Shown here: in pieces, positions 10,534 through 20,362 of the stretch
How the letters are laid out: every line of letters begins with the position of its first letter
How positions within the stretch are numbered: the first letter of the stretch is position 1
Origin: Homarus americanus
Lineage: Eukaryota; Arthropoda; Malacostraca; Decapoda; Nephropidae
Length of the DNA stretch: 64,000 nt
Assembly: GCF_018991925.1 (NCBI RefSeq)
Contig: NW_024742580.1
Span: 111,001-175,000 of the forward strand
Direction: 5' to 3'
The notes under the pieces: model-generated
Seen by the model: the letters and a program-made list of their open reading frames with translations, nothing else
What the model was told of the DNA's origin: nothing
Database searches by the model: none
Made by a program: the position numbers and the translations under genes

Positions 10534-10689
10534 CTTTCCTAGAGCCCCTGAAGGAGTCGTTGGGTGGGATCTCCTCAATCTGGGCAGACAGACGGGCGTG
10601 GGCCAGTAAAGTTCTGTCGCTGTTGATGGCGTCGACGGCGTATCTGAAGGCGACCTCCTGACGATCGTCTGTAGGGTCGAACAGCCCAC
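10534..10689 (-). CDS. Kainate-type glutamate receptor exon a (start of amino-terminal domain)
   Basis: The exon is 156 bp: two bases completing a codon, 51 codons, then one base. The acceptor is a CTTCTTCAG tract at the 10690 side and the donor reads G|GTAGGAG at 10533. It encodes GGLFDPTDDRQEVAFRYAVD, then an INSDRTLL segment and an IPPNDSF segment. In vertebrate kainate receptors the equivalent stretch is the GGIFE beta strand, the AFRFAVNTIN helix, the NRTLLP loop and the DSFEASKKAC region that open lobe 1. The first codon (Gly) needs a G from an upstream exon, which should carry the signal peptide and mature N terminus; I could not find it. A 23-bp minisatellite begins about 140 bp upstream in the preceding intron. 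Confidence 0.92.
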
Positions 10690-11912
10690 CTGAAGAAGGG
10701 AAACAACTGTTAAGGGACTGGTGTGGAGTGTGGTGGTAAGGTGGTGATGAAAATGGAGGTAGGAAGGTAGTAGTGGTTTGGATGGTGGTGGTGAGGATGT
10801 TGATAGCAATCGTAGTGGCAGTGGTGATGGTGGTAGGAGTATGGTGGTGATAATGGTAGGAGTATGGTGGTGATAGTGGTAGGAGTATGGTGGAGATAGT
10901 GGTAAGAGTATGGTGGTGATAATGGTGCACGAGAGACAATTAAGATAACGTCACTTAAGATAACCCACAGGTCTTATACCCAGCAGAAGATGGTCTCTTT
11001 ACATCTCTGTGGCTGTGAGATGAAGCAGCGAGACAACACCTGAACCCAACCAATACAACTATGAACCACTGAGTAAACGAATCACTTTACTTGTCTCATA
11101 GTCCCCATAACACACATCGAGCTCATTAACAACAGATATCACGCCTATAAATTATACTAATGCCTATATCTCCTTGAAATTAAAGCTCTCAAACGCATAT
11201 AATTGTTTTCTTTGTTATATTAATAAATCTTTTGTACTTGTTGCCTTTCATACTCACGTCTTTGTGGTTAAGTGAGTGGTTTTCAATGGTAGACTCAGGA
11301 CTGTGGGGTGATGGACCGGCGGACCTGATAGCGTATGTATTATTGTGTTAGTGTTTACAAGGACTCATTACACGTCATTAAATATTAAGTACCAGTATTG
11401 TTATGAGTTCGTTTTGGTTTGATTGGTAGAGTTAGAATTATAAATACAGATTATTACCATTATCTATACTACTACTACTACTACTACTATTACTACGACA
11501 ACACCAACTACTACTACTACTACTACTACTTCTTTTACTACAATTTCAATACGAATGATAGTTTTTATGCATCTCGTTAACAATAAAAAAATATAAACAA
11601 AAAAATTCGCTAAATACATATACGAAATTTTTTAATAAATAATTCAGTATTTTAACAGCAATCACTTAGAGAGGATCAATTTCACACCTGTAGGTAATTA
11701 GAAGGTATACTCAGTCATTTAATTAATTATTTTTTTACGTAACGTCATAGAACAATCATTGAATTGAAGAATTATTTATTACTTATAGAAAATATTTTAT
11801 ATCATACACATCTGTCCACACACACCTGTAATAAGACACTGATTCCTACACACCTGTATAGATAAATTAAATCAAACACACCTGTACCAAACAAAGTCAG
11901 CTAAAAAGACAC

Positions 11913-11914
<2 letters not shown>
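10690..11914. other. Upstream intron: 23-bp minisatellite, ACT tract, unique DNA
   Basis: A GGTGGT-rich zone (about 10725-10830) leads into four copies of a 23-bp unit (TGGTAGGAGTATGGTGGTGA plus TAA) at 10831-10922. ACT/ACC triplets lie at 11468-11530. The remainder is AT-rich with no exon-like frame. The signal-peptide exon of the receptor was looked for here and not found. Confidence 0.75.
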
Positions 11915-11964
<50 letters not shown>

Positions 11965-12366
11965 ATGATGATGGTAATTATGACGTTGACACATGACAGT
12001 CTTGCTAATGTTGTTTGGTTAGGTCATATTGCAGACACATGAGGGAGGGAGGGAGGGAGGAAGACTGTCATGCATGCAACTAGCCCATTACTGTCACACC
12101 TCATGATACTATGATAATGAGGGCGCTGTTATCACCCATCCTCCAGTACTGCCAACATTACCAACATGTTCTCTTACACTGTTATTGTCTCCTTCAATGC
12201 TGCCAACCAACTTTATTCTCATACACTGTTACATGATCTATCTATCTGTCTGTCTGTCTGTCTGTCTGTCTGTCCCCCCTCTCTCTTTCTCGCTCTCTTT
12301 TACTTTTTCTCATTCTCTCTCTCTCCTCTCTCTCTCTCTTTCTTTCACTTTCACTCTTTCTCCTCC

Positions 12367-12404
<38 letters not shown>

Positions 12405-12473
12405 ATAATGTATTCATAGGGCAGAGTTTATGTTTATATTATATTTAAAACGTGAAAAAACGCTTCACCAGTG

Positions 12474-12504
<31 letters not shown>

Positions 12505-12559
12505 TGTGGTGTGTGTGTGGTGTGTGTGTGTGTGTGTGGTGTGTGTGTGGTGTGTGTGT
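11915..12559. repeat. Cluster of GA, GGGA, TCTG, CT and GT microsatellites
   Basis: GA at 11915-11962; GGGA near 12037-12060; TCTG at 12245-12274 and 12367-12401 with a CT-rich bridge between; GT with periodic GTGTGGT interruptions at 12471-12559. Leu-Ser-Val open frames here are artefacts. Confidence 0.9.
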
Positions 12560-12702
12560 AGACTCAAAATTAAAATAAAACATTTAATTTAATTTCTATA
12601 AACCTAAGCAGTGGTAAAGTCCCTCAGCTGTTCGATGTTTAATTAAGAAAAGTGCCAACCAGTGCCATGTTTTGCCACGTATATGAACTATCCAATCATT
12701 CT

Positions 12703-12807
12703 GCCAATTAGAGAAGAGTGCAGGAATATTAAGCCAATCAGAGAAGAGTGCAGGAATATTAAGCCAATCAGAGAGGAGTGGAGGAATATTAAGCCAATCA
12801 GAGAAAA
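12703..12807. repeat. 30-bp tandem repeat, 3.5 copies, each with a CCAAT box
   Basis: The unit GCCAATCAGAGAAGAGTGCA plus GGAATATTAA starts at 12703, 12733, 12763 and 12793. Each contains CCAAT, the NF-Y core, at 30-bp spacing. Whether it acts in regulation cannot be told from sequence. Confidence 0.9.
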
Positions 12808-12886
12808 CCAAATCATAGGAGAGGAGAATGACGTCATTAATTGGTTAAGGTATGAGATAGTGGTTATGGTCTTTGGATTCTTTAGG

Positions 12887-13221
12887 CTAGGTTAGGTTAG
12901 GTTAGGTTAGGTTAGGATGTGTTAGGTTAGGGTGTGTTAGGTTAGGATGTGTTAGGTTAGGATGTGTTAGGTTAGGATGTGTTAGGTTAGGATGTGTTAG
13001 GTTAGGATGTGTTAGCGTAGGATGTGTTAGGGTAGGATGTGTTAGGTTAGGATGTGTTAGGTTAGGATGTGTTAGGCTAGGTTGTGTTAGATTAGGATGT
13101 GTTAGGCTAGGTTGTGTTAGATTAGGATGTGTTAGGCTAGGTTAGGATGTGCTAGGTTAGGATGTGTTAGGTTAGGATGTGTTAGGTTAGGATGTGTTAG
13201 GTTAGATTATGTTGTGTTAGA
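12887..13221. repeat. TTAGG array converted to a 15-bp satellite
   Basis: The array begins as pure TTAGG (12887-12914), then becomes about 20 copies of a 15-bp unit, GATGTGTTAGGTTAG, equal to two TTAGG plus one ATGTG pentamer. Scattered variants (GGCTAG, GATTAG) mark subfamilies. Confidence 0.93.
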
Positions 13222-14060
13222 AAGGGTTGGGTTGGTTGTATTGTATTAGAAAGAAAGAAAGAAAGAAAAAATATTCCAGTTCTTTCGAGAAAATTGAACA
13301 ATGTATCTTTGTTTTTTCTGAATTTATAAAAGAGATACAATTTTTTCTCTTTTCTTTTAAAATTCATGTTTTTTTACACCTCAGATCTTTTGCTACCTTT
13401 CACTGTCTCCTATTTATTTTATTTTTCCATTTACTGTATTTTCATTTACTCTCAGTTATCCAGTTTTCCTCTTTTTTCTTTCTTTTTCTCTATATTTCCC
13501 TTTTCTGTTTTTCCTCAGCCTTTTATACTGATTTTCCTTTTCTGTAGCCCATTTATCTGTCTGTCTCTCTCTCTCATATCTTTACTGAGTCTTCCTTCCT
13601 TCTCCCTAACTCTCTTTCTCTCTGTCTTTATTTCTCTCTCCTTTCCTATCTCAATCTTCCTGTTTTTTACCTCAGTTCCCCAACCTCCTCTCTCTCTCTC
13701 TCTCTCTCTTTCCTCCCAACGAGACAATTGCGGTATAGATTTTCCGTCAAGAAATTCAATTAGCAGGAAGTGACGATGGCCGCTCACCATTTTATAACAC
13801 GACCAAGCGGGCTCATCACACCTTGCTCACTCTCGCCTCACCAACCCAGATACACGTTCATTATTTTTTATTTATTATTATTTAATTTTTTTCATCTGTA
13901 AATGAGTCAGATAATAGAACCTGTTATTATCTTCACTATCAATGCTGCTGTGGTGGTTGTGGCTGTTGTGGTTGTGGTTGTTGTGGCAGTGATTGTTGTC
14001 GTGTTAATAGTTGTCGACTAATATTGACCTTTAAGATTGATTTATGTTAATCTTACTCTA
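13222..14060. other. Pyrimidine-rich non-coding DNA
   Basis: GAAA repeats (about 13250-13270) are followed by T- and CT-rich sequence to about 13710, ending in a CT tract. A TGTGGTTGTGG repeat occurs near 13950-13990. Phe/Leu/Ser-rich open frames follow from base composition. Confidence 0.75.
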
Positions 14061-14290
14061 ATGTTAATAATGTGTTTTTTGTGTGTATATATATGCTAAT
14101 AATGTACTGTATGTGTGCAGAAGATATTAATACTGTGTCTGTGTGTGTATAGGACACAGTAATACACACAGTCCATGTGTGTATAAGAGACGTTAATAGT
14201 GTGCTCATGTGTGTATAGGAGAGGTTGAAGTGTATCTACATATGTGTGTGTACAGAACAGGTTAATAGTATGTCCATGTGTGTACAGGAG
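14061..14290. repeat. Degenerate 45-55 bp tandem repeat
   Basis: Five or so diverged units each contain GTTAATAGTGTGTCCATG-like and TGTGTGTATAGGAGA-like parts. The block is followed by unique AT-rich DNA to about 15000 with no exon. Confidence 0.55.
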
Positions 14291-15003
14291 TCATTGATAG
14301 TTTATTTAGGGTTATTATATATTCACTTGGACTGGGTAGATACACAGTGTTGAGGGGATCACCTTAAAGCCTGGCTGTTAACACATCACACTAGGGAGCT
14401 TGGTCCTACTGACGCACAATTAAAGTCACCAATGCATACTAAAACACACTAATGATGTCTCCTGTACACATAGGGCCTATTAAAGTCTCTTAAACACATA
14501 TAAACACATTATTATCCAATCTTGTACACATACACACAAAGATACACCAGTAATAATTCCTATTCACAAATACACCCAAAAAAGTATCTTCACCCCCTGA
14601 GATCCATGAAATAATCCCTTATACGTGTATCTTATAATATACCTAACTCAACATTCACAAAACACGGGATTTTTTCTTCTTTCCCCTAACTAGAAAGTAA
14701 ACAAAGCAGCTGGTCACTTGCGAGTCCCAGTGAAATTTCGATACCATTTTAGCCAACGTCTTTAAACCCGAGATGAAGAGATGCGTTTGAAGGCAATTTT
14801 CTATCTTATGGTAAAGGAAGCACTGTGTTTTTTTTTTTTGAGAATACGGATCTAGAAATTTGTAGTTGTTGTTGTTTTAGTTTAATTATCTTATGGTGGA
14901 TTAGGTCACTATCTGTACTGTAATTACTGTTATTTATAGACACTAATTGTAATCTGTACCGCTATCACCATAATTTACATTATTAGTATCATTTGATTTG
15001 TAG

Positions 15004-15280
15004 TAGTTGAATAAGGGTGCGCCAAGTCCGTAGACTTGCTAGTGATATCATTATTACTTCCAACACCATTACCACCATCACCACTACCAGCACCATCATC
15101 ACTACCAGCACCATCATCACTACCAGCACCATCATCACTACCAGCACCATCACCACTACCAGCACCATCATCACTACCAGCACCATCACCACTACCAGCA
15201 CCATCATCACTACCAGCACCATCATCACTACCAGCACCATCATCACTACCAGCACCATCATCACTACCAGCACCACCACT
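15004..15280. repeat. Dispersed GCGCCAAGTCCGTAGACTT element abutting an 18-bp minisatellite
   Basis: 15004-15046 carries a diverged copy of the element seen at 2301, 2679 and 3048 (AGTTGAATAAGGGTGCGCCA, then AGTCCGTAGACTTGCTAG). It is followed within about 25 bp by an 18-bp unit, CATCATCACTACCAGCAC, repeated about 12 times to 15280. The repeat unit is unrelated to the 33-bp unit at 2.1-3.2 kb. Ala-Gly-Ser-Asp translations are artefacts. Confidence 0.88.
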
Positions 15281-16250
15281 ATCCACGGGAACAAAACCTA
15301 TCAAACTAAACTAGACTCGTCCAGGACTTTTTTCCCCTGTTACCGGAAATAAATTTATCATATGTACCAAAAAGAACAAATTAGACTTTAAGGAATAAAT
15401 TACCTTAACGAATATTAAAAAAAAATCAAGGTTTATTTCGACTCATTTACGTATTTAGGAGAATTTAAACCCTTAGGGAATAAATTATCTTACGAATATT
15501 AAAAGAATCAAGGGTTTGTTTTATCCACTAAGTACACTAGAGACTTCAGCGCCACCAGGGAAAAAACAAACAAACAAACATCGGACGCATCTTAAAGACT
15601 CCCGAGCCTCTTTTACTCAGTTACGAGATGATAAATTTAACGTAGGTACGGGAGGGAAGTTGGACGGTGGTCTCTCAACAACAGTAGAAGTACGAACGGT
15701 CATAAATTGGGTCTTGGCTAAGGTGTAAAATATATTTGTTTTTTTTCTGGAGTATTTATCATGTGATGTATCTGACCTCCCTCTTACTCTCCTCTTCTTC
15801 CCTCCTCCTCTTCCTCTTCTTATCTTCCTCTTTCCTTCTTCCCTTCTCCTCCTCATGTTCCTCTCCTCTTCCCTCCTCCTCCCTGTCGACTATCACCACC
15901 ACCACCAATATGACTCATCACCACCACCATCTACATCACCACTTCCACCATTATCATCAGCAACACCATAGTTATCATTACCTACAACACCTTTACCTAC
16001 AGCAACACCACTACTATAATTATTAAAACTATAAAGACGGTGTTGCTGATGTGAGATTAATAAGCATTTTTTCTCACACCATTTTCTCTCTCACTCGTTT
16101 CTCTTTCATTCTTATTTGCTGTCTATTATTTTCTCCCTCTTTCTCTCTCTCATTCTTTCATTTTCTTCTCTTTATCTCTCTCTTTTTTTTCTCTCTCTCT
16201 CTAATTTTCTTTTCTTTCTCTCTTCTTTCTCTTTTTTTCTCTTTCATTTT

Positions 16251-16289
<39 letters not shown>

Positions 16290-16320
16290 CCACAAGCAAT
16301 ATATGCAACAGGTGTGGTGA
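15281..16320. other. Unique DNA then CT-rich and CAC-rich simple sequence
   Basis: 15281-15780 is AT-rich with two related segments of about 90 bp (GAATATTAAAA.AATCAAGG near 15410 and 15495). 15780-15890 is a TCCTCTTC pyrimidine stretch, 15895-16015 a CACCAC/CAACAC stretch, and 16060-16287 CT-rich, ending in a pure CT tract. No gene seen. Confidence 0.7.
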
Positions 16321-16373
16321 CACTTGATAAATGACGTACGGCCGAGGGGTGAAGAGTGTTATTGAATTGGCTG

Positions 16374-16417
<44 letters not shown>

Positions 16418-16536
16418 CAAAATTAGTCTAAAAAAGATAATTTGCCAGGAGTCACAACCTTCAATTTTTATCAGTGACTTGAAATTTTTCCCTTTGATTA
16501 GAATTTCATAACATTACTGGACCTTACCTGGAGATA

Positions 16537-16567
<31 letters not shown>

Positions 16568-16930
16568 CATACACTCGACCTATATCTGTAGCTGGTTATA
16601 TGTCCATTAATCATTTATTACTTAGTATTAAATATACTAAGGGTCAAACAGCTCTATATCTTCCACTATGATGGATAAGGTGAGGTAGACACGACACTGG
16701 ACTCAATATTGAAGGCTAAAATTACTCGGAATATATATATACGATTCAATCTATCACGTCAACAGGTGACCTTTGTGCCATATATCACAGGTAAATCGAA
16801 ATAGGGAAGGTATTGTATATTCTCTTCACCACCACCATGGATATTTGTAAACCAGTTGGGGTTATCCAATAAGCTAGTAGGGATGTGGTTATGCTGCGAG
16901 TACTATTGGTTCACATTGGATTACAGTGAC
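16321..16930. other. GT and ATAC microsatellites with unique DNA
   Basis: GT at 16377-16414 and CATA at 16540-16573. The rest is unique AT-rich sequence up to the GGT array, without an exon-like frame. Confidence 0.8.
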
Positions 16931-17760
16931 GGTTGTGGTGGTGGTGGTGGTGGTTGTGGTGGTGGTGGTGGTGGTGGTGGTGGTGGTGGTGGTGGTGGTG
17001 ACGGTGGTGGTGGTGGTGGTGGTGGTGACGGTGGTGGTGGTGGTGGTGGTGGTGGTGGTGGTGGTGGTGATGGTGGTGGTGGTGGTGGTGGTAGGTGGTG
17101 GTGGTGGTGGGTGAAACGGTTGTGACGGTGGTGGTGGTGACGGTGGTGGTGGTGGTGGTGACGGTGGTGGTGGTGGTAAGACGGTGGTGGTGGTGGTGGT
17201 GATTTGTGGTGGTGGTGGTGACGCAGTGGTGGTGGTGGTGGTGGTGGTGGTGGTGACGGTTGTGGTGGTGGTTGTGGTGGTGGTTGTGGTGGTGGTTACG
17301 GTGGTGGTGGGTGGTTATGGTGGTGGTGGTGGTGGTGGTGCGACGGTGACGGTGGTGGTGGTGGTGGTGGATGGTGGTGGTGGTGGTGGTGAACGGTGGT
17401 GACGGTGGTGGTGGTGGTGACGGTGGTGGTGGTGGTGGTGGTGGTGACGGTGGTGGTGGTGGTGGTGGTGGTGAACGGTGGTGACGGTAGGTGGTGGTGA
17501 CGGTGGTGGTGGGTGGTGGTGGTGACGGTGGTGGTGGTGGTGGTGACGGTGGTGGTGGTGGTGGTGATGGTGGTGGTGGTGGTGGTGGTGGTGGTGACGA
17601 CGGTGGTGGTGGTGGTGGTGGTGGTGGTGGTGGTGACGGGGTTGTAGGCGGGGACGGTGGTGGTGGTGGTGGTGACGGTGGTGGTGGTGGTGACGGTGGT
17701 GGTGGTGGTGGTGGTGACGGTGGTGACGGTGGTGGTGGTGGTGGTGGTGGTGGTGGTGGT
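16931..17760. repeat. Very long GGT trinucleotide array, about 830 bp
   Basis: Plus-strand GGT units are broken by GGTGAC, GGTTGTGGT, GGTAGG and similar interruptions at irregular spacing. The plus strand has quadruplex and R-loop potential. The complementary frame reads poly-Pro with His/Thr stretches, and the 306-residue frame on the minus strand has no signal or domain. I treat it as a satellite, not a proline-rich protein gene. Confidence 0.95.
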
Positions 17761-17860
17761 TCAGAGGGATACGTTGCCTTCAGTGGTAAAGTTTGCTGTT
17801 GTTTATGTTGTGTGTTTCTGGATTTCAACAACTAAGGTCTTTAAACACGTAACGAGCTTG

Positions 17861-18007
17861 GCGAGGTGAGGTGAGGTGAGGCGAGGTAAGGTGAGGCGAG
17901 GCGAGGCGAGGTGAGGTGAGGCGAGGTGAGGTGAGGTGAGGTGGAGGTGAGGTGAGGCGAGGCGAGGCGAGGTGAGGTGAGGCGAGGTGAGGTGAGGTGA
18001 GGTGAGG
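17861..18007. repeat. GAGGT/GAGGC pentamer array with internal duplication
   Basis: About 29 pentamers alternate GAGGT and GAGGC. The variant order over about 17886-17940 recurs over about 17953-18005 after a GTGGAGGTGAG junction, showing that the array grew by segmental duplication of a roughly 65-bp block. Confidence 0.9.
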
Positions 18008-18087
18008 GTGTATCTAGTCACATTTGCTTCTTTGAGGCTACTTCGGTACAGCATACGAGTCAATTATGCTACGACTATAGTAGACTA

Positions 18088-18150
18088 AGGTTAGGTTAGG
18101 TTAGGTTAGGTTAGGTTAGGTTAGGTTAGGTTAGGTTAGGTTAGGTTAGG
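18088..18150 (+). repeat. Perfect interstitial TTAGG array, 12 copies
   Basis: 18091-18150 is 12 identical TTAGG pentamers, the canonical arthropod telomere motif. It is flanked by non-telomeric sequence on both sides. Confidence 0.95.
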
Positions 18151-19210
18151 GAGGTACTGTACTGGGAATAACTAGAGGTCGTCTACAGTGGGAACCTTTT
18201 TTGTGTGTTAAAACAAATTGAGAGAAAAAGAACATGTATTTCAGCTGACAACTCGTCCTGTGTGTACCAGTTGGGGGAATTCACTGTACTACCCTAACAG
18301 TAATTATTCACTTTGTCACACATAACTAACAATAATATTTTTGTAAACTATTTTTTCTATTTATTAATTTAAATGTTTTTTTATCCAATCAAATTAAATT
18401 AAAATATCCATAAATTATTGTCTAATTTCACTTTTTGTAAATTTGTTTCGAAAATATCAATCAACAATGGCTATTAATTCCCTATCATGTAGTTGTGTTT
18501 CATTGTAACTTTTAAGTCCTGTCTCTCTCTCTGTTTCTTAAATAGTTCTCTTCTCTCTGTCTCTCTGTTTCTTAAATAGTTCTACTTTCTGTTTCTGTCT
18601 ATCTCTGTCTCTCTGTTTCTCTCTGTTGCCTAGTGGTCAAGTGATACAACCTCATCCTAACTAGTTTATTACGACACCAAATTTCCCTTTATTTACACCA
18701 AAGTCTAGACGATGTTTCCTTCCTGTTTCCTTCTTCCGTGCTATTATTCTTATCTTTATCACTCCTTTGTTTATACTTTAATTCCATTGCTTATTCCTCC
18801 TTTTTTTTACCTTTTCTCTTCGTTTATTAAATGTGTTTCATCTTCGTGGTTTAGTTGGTTTATTCCTATTATTCGTTATTTGTCTTTTAAACTGTTTATT
18901 ACCGTTTCTCTCCTTCTCTTGTTTATCTATGTTTACTTAATATCTCTTTGATTATTCATTATTTCCGATGTTTATTGTTTTATTGCCTAACAGTTATTCA
19001 ACCTCTGATTCACCTTTTGATTTTATTAATATCTTTAATTTTCTTGATTATTTACGTATTGTAGACCTCAAAGGTAAGCAAGAAGAAGAAGAAGAAGAAG
19101 AAAAGGAGGGGAGGAAACAGTCAATATTCATTTTATTTCTTGCCAAAAAATTCCCAGTTTTTGTGTAGCAACTCGAAGAAACTTTTGTGTCAGGGATTAT
19201 TAAGGTGACG

Positions 19211-19256
<46 letters not shown>
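18151..19256. other. AT- and T-rich non-coding DNA with small repeats
   Basis: A TCTCTGTTTCTTAAATAGTT motif is repeated near 18520-18590. 18690-18960 is T-rich and stays open by composition. AAG triplets lie at about 19078-19103 and GT dinucleotides at 19214-19256. No gene is supported. Confidence 0.7.
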
Positions 19257-19258
<2 letters not shown>

Positions 19259-19559
19259 AGAGTGGTTTTTAGCCCGTAACCTCAAATGTAATGGCCCGGT
19301 ATGGGAAGTACACTACACAAGACCTCAATACACACACAGGAAATAGCCACACACACTAAACACAGCCACACACAACACCAGCGGTTCCCTTAGACACTGC
19401 CACCTTAAGATGGTAAATTCAGGTAAGAGATTAAGTCAACACTGGGTGGGCCTTACGGGCGTTGGAATGGTCACTCCCCCATCCTCGACTCGCTTGTGTA
19501 AAGACGATAGGTAGCTGTAGCACATAGCACTCTCTGGCTTCCTAGTAGAGGAGAATGGG

Positions 19560-19704
19560 TCTGGTCGTTTAGGAAGTCGTTATGTATAGAAGCAGTCATA
19601 GGTAAATTTATCTGGTCGTTTTGTAGGTCGTTTTGTATTGAAGCAGTCATAGGTAAACTTGTATGGTCATTTAGTAGGTCGTTATGTATAGAAGTAGAGT
19701 CATA
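19560..19704. repeat. 51-bp tandem repeat, three copies
   Basis: The unit opens CTGGTCGTTTAGGAAGTCGT and continues TATGTATAGAAGCAGTCATA. Three diverged copies lie head to tail, and the minus frame through them reads a repeating Met-Thr-Ala-Ser-Ile motif. The flanks (19257-19559 and 19705-20100) are unique and without a recognised gene. Confidence 0.8.
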
Positions 19705-20154
19705 AACACCTTTTGGATACATCATTATAGGTTCTAAGTATATGTGCAGGTTTGGTAAGTCCTATGTGGTGTTTGTGTAATAAGAGTGGCATCTGAACCT
19801 ATACTTTTGGCAGATAAACATTTGAAGTTTACTAAATACAGTCATTTTGGTAGTGATTATGGCTACAGTGATTCTCTTTTCGTTATAGAGGGCGCTTGTA
19901 CCTAAAAAATACCGTAATAAGCCTAAAAACTACAGAATTTATTAATTTATATGCAAAATACAGGTAAATTAATTCCCACAAGGTGAAAAAAATATAAAAG
20001 TTAGTGCGTAAACCTAAACACGATTAAAAAAATACATATATTAAAAAATCACAAAATCACCATAACTTAACAACCTAATTCAACTAAATCACCACCACAT
20101 TACAACCTCTATCCCTCCTCCCTCCTTCATCGTCTCCTCCCTCCCCACCTCCAG

Positions 20155-20362
20155 GAAAATGAGACTATACCATCAACTCAGGCTAGGAATCACATCAGCG
20201 TCACCAGCAGCCAACATCTAGAAAGAGGCAACTAAAATCGACCCTACAGACAACATCCCATGGAAGGAAATTGGACATCTGAGAAACATCCGCCAGAGAC
20301 TTCGAGTACAACAACTTCAAGGGAGTCTGTCTATTCTTGCCCTCGTCAGTAGACTAAGATAA
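20155..20362 (+). pseudogene. Coding-like fragment of unknown family with an in-frame stop
   Basis: A long pyrimidine tract ending CACCTCCAG (20101-20154) looks like a strong splice acceptor. In the frame starting at the ATG at 20159, codons read MRLYHQLRLGITSASPAANI, then a TAG stop at 20219-20221. The same frame then continues through KEATKIDPTDNIPWKEIGHL and RNIRQRLRVQQLQGSLSILA to VSRLR and a TAA at 20360-20362. The alternative phase from 20155 reads ENETIPSTQ and stops after 26 codons. I do not recognise the family. It may be a decayed exon or part of a mobile element. Confidence 0.3.

Larger units (their letters stand above)
4491..10689 (-). other. Partial kainate-type ionotropic glutamate receptor gene, five internal exons
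   Basis: Five minus-strand exons splice in a consistent phase (1, 0, 2, 0, 0) into one frame of about 267 residues with no stop. The product matches the order of the bilobed amino-terminal domain (ANF_receptor / periplasmic-binding-protein type I fold) of kainate receptors such as GRIK. It starts with GGLFDP, then runs through DSF, GVAAIFGP, SICDALEIPHI, LGWRKFCVIYENNNGLVRVQ, MLKDAKKAG, IGMMTSYHNYFITSLD and GTNITALRIVD. The family forms tetrameric glutamate-gated cation channels in the plasma membrane; this domain sits outside the cell and guides subunit assembly. Introns are 463, 2925, 1840 and 171 bp, and every junction is GT/AG. The signal peptide, ligand-binding lobes and four membrane segments are not seen, so the gene must extend past both ends of this block. 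The broad family is secure; the exact kainate subtype is inferred. Confidence 0.9.

Noticed and set aside
16911..17831. 306-residue proline/histidine-rich open frame on the minus strand
   Set aside because: It is the complement of the GGT array; no signal peptide, domain or codon bias beyond the repeat, and all phases are open.
18626..18660. tRNA-like box A (TGCCTAGTGGTCAAGTG)
   Set aside because: No box B at a suitable distance.
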